Below are positions 1 through 5,342 of a stretch of DNA of 6,935 bases, one piece after another. The translations under genes were made by a program, and so were the position numbers. Under the pieces are notes generated by a model. That model was given only the letters and a program-made list of their open reading frames with translations, had not been told where the DNA came from and did not search any database. Source of the DNA: Promethearchaeum sp. (GTDB lineage: Archaea > Asgardarchaeota > Lokiarchaeia > Sigyniarchaeales > Promethearchaeaceae); assembly GCA_030611625.1 (NCBI GenBank), contig JAUWPK010000199.1, forward strand, positions 1 through 6,935, written 5' to 3'. Each line of letters starts with the position of its first letter. The first letter of the stretch is position 1.

Positions 1-7
1 AGAACCT

Positions 8-2278
8 TTAAATTTTTTCAGTCCCCTTTTCAATAATTTCTTTTAAGGTCATTATCGTTGAATCTGGATTGTAAGTGTCAAATTCAAAGATTTTGGCAGA
101 AGCTCTGTTCAGGAAACTTTTTTGAATACGTTCCACGGAAAATTGGTCTACCCCTAAATAACGAGTCACCCAACTTTTTATAGGTTTCATAACAACCATC
201 ATGATTTGTTTTTTCCCAATTTTATTTGCAATATCATCTAACTCATCAGAAATTAAATGAAATTCACTTGATGAAGATGCATTTAAATCAGGATATTTTA
301 AAGATATATTTGCACCCAAATCGCTTAAAATGATGATGATCGGTAAATTAAAACCCTTAATTTTTTCTTGTTGAATCATTGTGAGTGTTTTATTTAAAGC
401 AGATGCAAGTGGAGTATAGGAAGTCGCCTCTAAAATTTTTAATTTATTCAATCCTACTGAAAAGGAAACAGCTGGTCGTTGGAGTATAGTAGCGTCCTTT
501 CCTTGAAAAGAGATTACCGATACTTTGTCCTTTTTTTTATAACCTTCAGCATGCACACTTTGAATAATTTTAATAGTTTGATCCAAAGTTCTTCTCATCG
601 AAGCACTCGCATCCACTATGAAATAAAGCGAGATGGGAGCTTTTACAACATTAATCTTCTCCTGTATATCATCTATATTTAAATTTACAGCAAGATTCGA
701 TTTATAAGATCTCTCTGGTAGAACCTCCGTTTGGAAAGCACTTGTATTATTGATAAAATGGGATTTAATTGATGCATCAAACGCTATAGATTGTGGTTTT
801 CCTCTGGGTTTTTGGGCATAAATATATCTCCCTTTTGATTTAGTATGTAATCTAACTCTGGTTCCTCGTCCAGTATAATTAACAACTCTTTGTTTTTGTT
901 TTAAATAACGAAATATGGGAGATACATCCATGTTAATGGGTTTTTCTGTTCGGTAAAATACAATATTTTCTGGATCAATTATTCTTTTTTTTAAATTGGT
1001 TTTTTTACTACTGGCTTTATATCCCTCAGAAAAATCTTCATCTGAATCAAAATTGGAATATCTATCTTGAGATTTTCGATCTTTGTCTTCAACTTCTTGT
1101 AAATCTTCGTTTTCCTTATTTAATGGATTTTCACGGTATTTTCCTTCTAAATCTTGAGATGATTTAAAAGTATTCGAAATTTCTTTGTCTGTTCCTTGAT
1201 ATAAAGTTGGATCTTCAATAGATTTTGGAATTTTATGCCATAGTTCGTCAAATGTCATTCCCAGATAATCAAAATCTAATTCTGGGTTAATATGGACGAG
1301 TTTATGTTTGAATACTAAATTGAGTGCTTGTTTTAAATCTTCCTTATCAATAATGCTAGAATTTCTGAAAGCGGCATGGGCACGAGCGCAATGAAGAAAT
1401 GTAATTTCAGCCCTTTGTGAAACTAATCCAAATTTTAAAACAAGTTCTGAGGCAAATTTATAGATTTTCGGAGAAATTTTTATTGTAAAAATATTTTTTT
1501 TTGCAAATATTATTCTTTCTTTGAGTTTTATTTGAAGAAGTTTGTATTTTTTTATGAATTTTTGAGGACCATCTTGAAATTCGATAACCCTACTTGTAAT
1601 TTCGGCGCGAATAGAAGAATTAGAAGGGGCTTTGATACCAATTTCAAGTCCCAATCTATCTGAAATTTGGGGACGTAATTCACCTTCTTCAGGATTCATA
1701 GAACCAACTAATACAAACGATGCTGAATGAGTAATTGAAATCCCTTCCCTTTCAATATGATTAATTCCTGATGCTGAAGCATCTAATAAAATATCAACAA
1801 GATGGTCTGGTAAAAGGTTAATTTCATCAACATACATGATACCCCGATTTGCCTTTGCTAATAATCCAGGTTGAAATTCTCTTTTTCCCTCTTTAATAAT
1901 TCGTTCTATATCTAAAGAGCCAATAACCATTTCTTCAGTGGCACCTAAAGGCAAATTGACAAAAGAAATAGGTTTTTTGATCGTTTTTTCAGGTTTTATT
2001 ACACCCTTTTCTTTACAATAATCACATAAATTCTCTGGATCTTCTAAATTACATTGAAACGGGCATCTTTCGAAAACTTCAATTTCTGGTAGAAGATCGA
2101 CTAAGGAACGAGCAGCAGTACTTTTTCCTGTGCCTTGTTGTCCTGTTAATAACACCCCTCCTATCATGGGATCTATCAAATTTAAAATTAGAGCAAGTTT
2201 CATATCATCTTGACCTAAAATTGCAGTAAATGGGAAATTTTGAATTTTGATTTTCATTATATAATTAAAATTAATCAT
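8..2278 (-). CDS. ChlI-like AAA+ ATPase fused to a VWA domain (Mg/Co-chelatase-type ATPase)
   Basis: The protein combines both ATPase-side subunits of Mg/Co-chelatase-type machines in one chain of 756 residues. The AAA+ part (about 10-345) shows Walker A GQQGTGKST (46-54), Walker B MYVDEINLL (148-156, D151/E152), sensor 1 GSMNPEEGELRPQ (192-204, N195), an arginine-finger region SDRLGLEI (206-213) and sensor 2 QRAE (R289). A polar, acidic linker (about 350-435) leads to the basic segment typical of this family (470-502), then a VWA domain (about 545-750) with an intact MIDAS metal site: D556-x-S558-x-S560, T622, D653. Four cysteines (C72, C76, C85, C88) form a CPFxC...CDYC cluster that could bind metal. 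Known relatives hydrolyse ATP to drive metal insertion into tetrapyrroles or to remodel proteins. The substrate here is unknown, since no CobN/ChlH gene is visible. Two in-frame ATGs exist. The outer one (2278) is given, but the inner one at 2257 (M8) brings the protein closer to the usual family N-terminus. The 41-bp gap to the preceding gene suggests cotranscription. Confidence 0.93.
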   Translation of the reverse strand: MINFNYIMKIKIQNFPFTAILGQDDMKLALILNLIDPMIGGVLLTGQQGTGKSTAARSLVDLLPEIEVFERCPFQCNLEDPENLCDYCKEKGVIKPEKTIKKPISFVNLPLGATEEMVIGSLDIERIIKEGKREFQPGLLAKANRGIMYVDEINLLPDHLVDILLDASASGINHIEREGISITHSASFVLVGSMNPEEGELRPQISDRLGLEIGIKAPSNSSIRAEITSRVIEFQDGPQKFIKKYKLLQIKLKERIIFAKKNIFTIKISPKIYKFASELVLKFGLVSQRAEITFLHCARAHAAFRNSSIIDKEDLKQALNLVFKHKLVHINPELDFDYLGMTFDELWHKIPKSIEDPTLYQGTDKEISNTFKSSQDLEGKYRENPLNKENEDLQEVEDKDRKSQDRYSNFDSDEDFSEGYKASSKKTNLKKRIIDPENIVFYRTEKPINMDVSPIFRYLKQKQRVVNYTGRGTRVRLHTKSKGRYIYAQKPRGKPQSIAFDASIKSHFINNTSAFQTEVLPERSYKSNLAVNLNIDDIQEKINVVKAPISLYFIVDASASMRRTLDQTIKIIQSVHAEGYKKKDKVSVISFQGKDATILQRPAVSFSVGLNKLKILEATSYTPLASALNKTLTMIQQEKIKGFNLPIIIILSDLGANISLKYPDLNASSSSEFHLISDELDDIANKIGKKQIMMVVMKPIKSWVTRYLGVDQFSVERIQKSFLNRASAKIFEFDTYNPDSTIMTLKEIIEKGTEKI

Positions 2279-2282
2279 TAGT

Positions 2283-2304
2283 AATTTGAAAATAATTTGA
2301 AAAT
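2283..2304. repeat. Perfect 11-bp tandem repeat upstream of the ChlI-VWA gene
   Basis: AATTTGAAAAT occurs twice back to back (2283-2293 and 2294-2304), with a decayed third copy (AAATCGAAAA) following. It fills most of the 41-bp gap between the FKBP-like gene and the ChlI-VWA gene, 4 bp before the outer start codon. The composition is low complexity, so it may be slippage only. No function is shown. Confidence 0.5.
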
Positions 2305-2319
2305 AAATCGAAAAAAAAT

Positions 2320-2955
2320 TTAATATTTATCTAAAAATTCAAATGAGAAAAATTTTTTAACGCTGCTACTTTGTAGAAAAAACTCAGAGAGATCTCCCAT
2401 TTGAACAGGCAATTCGATATTTTCCAAGGAACTTTCTTCAGGAGGAATATCTTCACTTTTAGTTATATTTTTAACTTGTACCCAGAAATAATAAATTTTA
2501 CCATCTGCATAACCGAGAATTTCTTTGTCCGTATCATCATCAAATCCATCTCCGTCTTCATCGGTTTCTTTATCGATTACGAATTCAAAGATCTCTCCAA
2601 TCTCTCTTTTATCAAGGAGTTCATAATAAAAACCATTAATTAAGCTATCTTTTGAAACTTCTGTAATAAAATTCTTTGTTTCTTGTGTTGGAGTATTGTC
2701 AGTGTCAAGATCACCAATATCACTGACTTTCCACAGTTTATAATGAAGTTCAGCCAAGTCTCCATCTTCAATATATATTTTATCTGCATTATCAAGAGCA
2801 TCTGGCAGGAAGATTGCGAGAAGAATAACACCTGTAATTGAAATTACAAATATAAAACCCATAACGAAATATTTTATTGGTATACTCCTTGCTTCGTATT
2901 GTTTCTTGCGTTCATAAAATGCTTTTTTTCCGTGTTTAGGATTTATATGGCCCAT
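2320..2955 (-). CDS. Membrane-anchored FKBP-like protein with EF-hand-like loop
   Basis: This 211-residue protein has a basic cytoplasmic head (1-28), one hydrophobic membrane segment (about 29-50) and an outward-facing domain, so it is probably anchored N-in/C-out. The outer domain reads like a diverged FKBP peptidyl-prolyl isomerase. EDGDLAELHYKLW (63-75) matches the first strand with the conserved HY. SLINGFYYELL (104-114) matches the 'VIxGW' helix, with F109 in place of Trp. REIGEIFEFVI (117-127) matches 'VGxxxxFxI'. LGYADGKIYYFWVQVKNI (147-164) matches the closing strands. Between them lies an acidic loop DEDGDGFDDDTD (132-143) with D-x-D-x-D-G spacing, as in EF-hand or thrombospondin-3 calcium sites. 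The FKBP 'FD' active-site pair is not clear, so isomerase activity is uncertain and a chaperone or binding role is equally possible. A tail (165-211) follows and is unrecognised. The FKBP call rests on motif reading only. The start is the only sensible ATG, before the basic head. Confidence 0.62.
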   Translation of the reverse strand: MGHINPKHGKKAFYERKKQYEARSIPIKYFVMGFIFVISITGVILLAIFLPDALDNADKIYIEDGDLAELHYKLWKVSDIGDLDTDNTPTQETKNFITEVSKDSLINGFYYELLDKREIGEIFEFVIDKETDEDGDGFDDDTDKEILGYADGKIYYFWVQVKNITKSEDIPPEESSLENIELPVQMGDLSEFFLQSSSVKKFFSFEFLDKY

Positions 2956-3090
2956 AAATTCAGTAAAATTAACAAAATTAAAAAATTTTTAGAACATTTT
3001 TTTTCCTACAGAAATCAGTTTGTCTGGGTTAAGAGTAAAACCAATCTTCCACTTTTTTAACTAAATAATTCTCCACGAATCATCAATTTT

Positions 3091-3720
3091 TCAAATATAT
3101 AAACTAGATGTTGATCGTTTTAGTTCATTTTTCTCAACCGTTGATTTGAGTTGCATTGACAATTTAGGGCTAATATTTTTCATAAAGTAATCTATCGCAA
3201 AAATTATCGAAAAATAACTTAGCTTAAAAGATTCGAAGTCAGAGGAACAAGGAACATCAGCTTGAGCCCATACGGACTTATTTTCTGGGTCTAAGGAGTA
3301 TACAACAGAGTTTAATAGGAAATTGCCTTTTAAAATTTCGGAAAACAGGTTTAGAAGAGCTGTTTGTGATAATTTTCCCGGTTCAATCTCATAAATTGAG
3401 GTTTTTATCAGAATCCATTCAGTGGAAATAACTACGTGACTTAAAAATGTGAATTCTTCATATTCAAATGGGATCGTAATTATTAATTTCTCTACATCTA
3501 CACGCATGTCAACAATTCCAATGTCTACTAAGTATTTTTCAACCGTAGAAAGATTTTCCTCCATTTTTTCCCTCTCTTCCTTAGTCAAGAGCTTTTGAAG
3601 GTTTTTATCTAGAGACTTTGCAGGATACGCAGCAATTTTATCATCTGAATCATCATTAATAGATTTAGAAGGATCGTTTTTGCTTGTCTTTTTTTTTGTC
3701 GGTGTTTTTTTCTTATTCAT
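3091..3720 (-). CDS. Hypothetical protein, possible CesT/YbjN-like fold, lysine-rich N-terminus
   Basis: I do not firmly recognise this 209-residue protein. It begins with a disordered, lysine- and serine-rich head (about 30 residues) and a charged helical stretch with LTKEEREKMEENLSTVEKYL. A compact alpha/beta domain of about 120 residues follows. Its order is helix, strand (LIITIPF), strands (HVVIST, WILIKTSIYEI), a helix with 'ALLNLFSEILKGNF', strands (SVVYSLD, SVWAQADVP) and a final long helix (SFKLSYFSIIFAIDYFMKNI). That order resembles YbjN/CesT-like secretion-chaperone folds, which usually bind other proteins, but this is a weak structural guess. There is no signal peptide or strong membrane segment. 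ATG at 3720 was chosen over an in-frame TTG at 3726 because a TATA-like box lies 27-34 bases upstream of it. It is the first gene of the minus-strand group, 135 bp ahead of the FKBP-like gene, so cotranscription is possible but not shown. Confidence 0.7.
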   Translation of the reverse strand: MNKKKTPTKKKTSKNDPSKSINDDSDDKIAAYPAKSLDKNLQKLLTKEEREKMEENLSTVEKYLVDIGIVDMRVDVEKLIITIPFEYEEFTFLSHVVISTEWILIKTSIYEIEPGKLSQTALLNLFSEILKGNFLLNSVVYSLDPENKSVWAQADVPCSSDFESFKLSYFSIIFAIDYFMKNISPKLSMQLKSTVEKNELKRSTSSLYI

Positions 3721-3746
3721 TACCAATATAATTTCGCTAAACTAGT

Positions 3747-3762
3747 TATTATATGTTTTCAA
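3747..3762 (-). promoter_or_regulatory. Archaeal BRE/TATA-like promoter
   Basis: On the minus strand the sequence reads TTGAAAAC then ATATAATA. This is a purine-rich BRE-like element followed by a TATA-like box 27-34 bases upstream of the ATG at 3720. That spacing suits a leaderless or very short-leader archaeal transcript. The region is AT-rich, so chance matches are possible. Confidence 0.45.
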
Positions 3763-3774
3763 TTTCACCAATCG

Positions 3775-3796
3775 TATTGATAGGATATTGATAGGA
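3775..3796. repeat. Perfect 11-bp tandem repeat (TATTGATAGGA x2)
   Basis: Two adjacent identical copies of TATTGATAGGA (3775-3785 and 3786-3796) lie 13 bp beyond the BRE/TATA-like element of the minus-strand gene starting at 3720, and just before the palindrome at 3811. The 11-bp period is close to one DNA turn, so the copies would face the same side of the helix. It could be an operator or a chance slippage duplication. Confidence 0.6.
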
Positions 3797-3810
3797 AATT
3801 TTTAAAGCTC

Positions 3811-3847
3811 AATTATATAGTAAACCAAAGCGGTATAACCTATAATT
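3811..3847. repeat. Imperfect palindrome, candidate left-end hairpin
   Basis: The outer arms are AATTATA (3811-3817) and TATAATT (3841-3847). After an internal loop, the inner arms TAaACC (3821-3826) and GGTaTA (3832-3837) pair with one mismatch around a 5-base loop AAAGC. It may be the left-end hairpin of the IS605-type relic. A regulatory or terminator role between the diverging transcription units is an alternative. Confidence 0.45.
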
Positions 3848-3870
3848 ATCTATTTTTTTATATATATACA

Positions 3871-4053
3871 ATGTTTACTGGGAAAGTATGTCGGTTATTG
3901 CAAATTACCAAGCTTACTCTTAATAATTGTCAAAGAGAAGGAAATGTAAAGGGCTTAAACTTCCTAATGGATATTGTAATGCATTGCTTTACCATAAAAA
4001 TGTATTCTAAACGAAAAAGAAAGGTAATTCAAGAACTAATCAAAGAGGTGTAG
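3871..4053 (+). pseudogene. Frameshifted relic, possibly a small C-C-C-H zinc-finger ORF
   Basis: An open stretch of 60 codons runs from ATG 3871 to TAG 4051-4053 in the same frame as the tnpB relic. Read as one frame it resembles nothing. Joined across frames it gives a zinc-finger-like pattern. Frame 2 gives GYC (Cys codon 3899-3901). Frame 1 gives ITKLTLNNCQRE (Cys codon 3928-3930). Frame 3 gives GLKLPNGYCNALLYHK (Cys 3975-3977, His 3993-3995). Frame 1 resumes with MYSKRKRKVIQELIKEV. This looks like the small 'C..TK....C....YC...H' finger often found as a short module, here damaged by about three frame changes. It may have been a separate small ORF or an N-terminal extension of TnpB. A (TA)5 run (3859-3868) sits directly before the ATG. 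The reconstruction is speculative. Confidence 0.35.
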
Positions 4054-4056
4054 TAA

Positions 4057-5241
4057 AAAATTCAATTAACGGAACAAATCCAACAAAAAAGAACACCAGA
4101 ATTATCCCACATCTGTCATTTAGCAAAAAATTTGTATAACCTAGCGAATTTTCATTATCGCCAGTTCTTTTTTAATCTGGAAGAATTTCTTAGTTATTAT
4201 GATTTACAAGTCATTCTAAAAGATCATGAAACTTACAAAGTTCTTCCCGCCCAAACATCACAGCAAATTTTGCGATTGGTCATCCAGAATTGGATTGCAT
4301 TTTGGAGAGCATTGAAAGAATATCGCAAAGATCCACGTAAATTCTTTGCATCACCGAAAATGCCAAATTATAAGAAAAAGAAAGGCGAATTTATTGTCAT
4401 TTTCACCAATCAAAATACACGAATAAAAAATAGAATGATTTACTTTCCTATAAAAACAGGATTACCTCCAATAAAAACAAGGATTGAAAAATATCAACAA
4501 ATCCGAATTATTCCTAAAGGTCGTTATTATATTTACGAAATCATTTATCATCGAGAGGAAAAAAACTTAGGACTCGATAAATCTCGTATATAATCCGTTG
4601 ATTTGGGCATTAATAACCTTCTAACTACTGCAAACAATATCGGACTTTCTCCACTCATTGTTAAAGGGAAAGTTGTTAAATCTATTAATCAATGGTATAA
4701 TAAAGTGCGGGGATTGAATCGATCTTATGTCGCTCCTTCTCATCCAGAAACGAAATTGATGGTAATCCAATCAAAAAAGCGGAATAACCGAATAAAAGAT
4801 TATTTTCATAAAACTTCTCGAAAGCTGATAGATTACTGTATAAATCACGATATAGGTAAAATAATAATTGGATATAATGAGAAGTGGAAGCAAAAAAGTA
4901 ATATTGGTAAAAAGAATAACCAATCCTTTGTCTCAATCCCCCATTACCAATTAATCAAGATGATCCAATATAAAGCACAATTGGTAATGATTGATGTCAT
5001 TTTAACGGAAGAGTCCTATACCAGCAAATGTTCCGCTTTGGATAACGAACTAATCGGAAAGCTTAACACATATATGGGCAAACGAATAAAACGTGGACTA
5101 TTTCTCTCAGGTAAAGGTATTAAAATCAACGCAGATGTGAATGGTGCGATGAATATTATGAAAAAAGTAGTTCCTACAGCCTTAGATGGTAAGGGAATAG
5201 AGGCGATGGTGTTATCGCCACAAATTGTAAAAATAACATAG
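4057..5241 (+). pseudogene. tnpB: TnpB (IS605 OrfB, RuvC-like RNA-guided nuclease), broken by stops
   Basis: One frame spans 394 codons, close to the usual TnpB length of about 400, so this is nearly full length. It begins KIQLTEQIQ and continues HLAKNLYNLANFHYRQFFF, the typical N-terminal helix region. The RuvC acids are all present: Asp in VDLGINNL (4600-4602), Glu in GYNEKWKQ (4879-4881) and Asp in INADVNGA (5134-5136). The usual C4 zinc ribbon is replaced by the TSKCSALDNE...RGLFLSGKG form of this subfamily. Two lesions kill it. Tandem TAG TAA (4051-4056) precede the N-terminus, with no ATG, GTG or TTG before 4132. A TAA at 4591-4593 also cuts the frame. No start codon lies between this stop and the catalytic Asp; the next is TTG 4603, one codon too late, so a split protein would lack the first RuvC Asp. 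Known TnpB uses an omega-RNA to cut DNA and maintain the element. Confidence 0.88.
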
Positions 5242-5255
5242 TTTTTATACAATTT
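5180..5255 (+). ncRNA. Candidate omega-RNA / right-end structure at tnpB 3' end
   Basis: Three hairpins stand in a row on the plus strand. The first is CCTTA-gatgg-TAAGG (5180-5194, perfect 5-bp stem). The second is GGCGAT-ggtgtt-ATCGCC (5202-5219, perfect 6-bp stem). The third pairs AAATTGTAAAAA-side bases (5222-5233) with TTTTATACAATTT (5243-5255), with an 8-bp perfect outer stem, a bulged A and four more A-T pairs. TnpB omega-RNA is known to overlap the 3' end of tnpB and the right end of the element, with the guide just beyond it, so the position fits. The exact boundaries and expression are unknown. The third hairpin could alternatively be an AT-rich end hairpin or terminator. Confidence 0.4.
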
Positions 5256-5264
5256 GAAATAAAA

Positions 5265-5282
5265 TTTTATAGGTTTTATAGG
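5265..5282. repeat. Perfect 9-bp tandem repeat TTTTATAGG x2
   Basis: TTTTATAGG occurs twice back to back (5265-5273 and 5274-5282), 60-78 bases upstream of the MoxR start codon. Each copy contains a TATA-like TTTTATA and could act as a core promoter element giving a leader of roughly 35 bases. It also resembles the TTGATAGG core of the repeat at 3775-3796 on the other side of the element. Confidence 0.45.
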
Positions 5283-5327
5283 TTTTAATAACATAAATTA
5301 CTTAGAAGAAATGAAAAAATTATTCTT

Positions 5328-5332
5328 GAGGT
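5328..5332 (+). promoter_or_regulatory. Shine-Dalgarno-like site deciding the TTG start of MoxR
   Basis: GAGGT ends 10 bases before TTG at 5343, the first possible start after the in-frame stop TAA at 5340-5342. It supports TTG 5343 over a later in-frame GTG at 5376. Confidence 0.5.
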
Positions 5333-5342
5333 AGATTACTAA

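Larger units (their letters stand above)
3811..5255 (+). mobile_element. Decayed IS200/IS605-family (tnpB-only) element, approximate ends
   Basis: The span runs from an imperfect palindrome (3811-3847), through a degraded zinc-finger-like relic and a broken tnpB, to a second palindrome overlapping the tnpB stop (5222-5255). IS200/IS605 elements have no terminal inverted repeats. They carry subterminal hairpins at each end, which fits this layout. No Y1 or serine transposase (tnpA) is present, so it would have been a non-autonomous, tnpB-only element. It sits between the minus-strand gene group and the plus-strand MoxR gene and disrupts neither. The exact ends are not determined: no target tetranucleotide could be confirmed without an empty-site comparison. 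Confidence 0.4.

Noticed and set aside
479..682. Plus-strand reading frame inside the ChlI-VWA gene
   Set aside because: It lies wholly within a well-supported minus-strand gene, opposite the VWA region, and its translation shows no domain.
2956..3090. Search for a gene, terminator hairpin or promoter in the 135-bp gap
   Set aside because: Only AT-rich runs are seen. Several TATA-like stretches exist but none stands out, and no stable stem followed by a T-run on the minus strand was found.
4051..4593. Stop-codon recoding (TAG/TAA read as an amino acid) that would keep tnpB whole
   Set aside because: All neighbouring genes use normal stops without internal TAG or TAA, and tandem TAG TAA plus a lost start codon point to a pseudogene.
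4132..5241. A domesticated, nuclease-dead TnpB regulator (TldR-like) acting on the MoxR promoter
   Set aside because: Such regulators keep an intact reading frame and lose RuvC acids. Here the acids are kept and the frame is broken, which is ordinary decay.
4685..5294. Minus-strand reading frames opposite tnpB
   Set aside because: They are mirror frames of the tnpB relic, with no recognisable motif or ribosome site.
5311..5334. A seven-codon mini-ORF (MKKLFLR) in the MoxR leader, overlapping the SD-like site
   Set aside because: It is too short to separate from chance in AT-rich DNA. There are no pairing stems around it to suggest attenuation.
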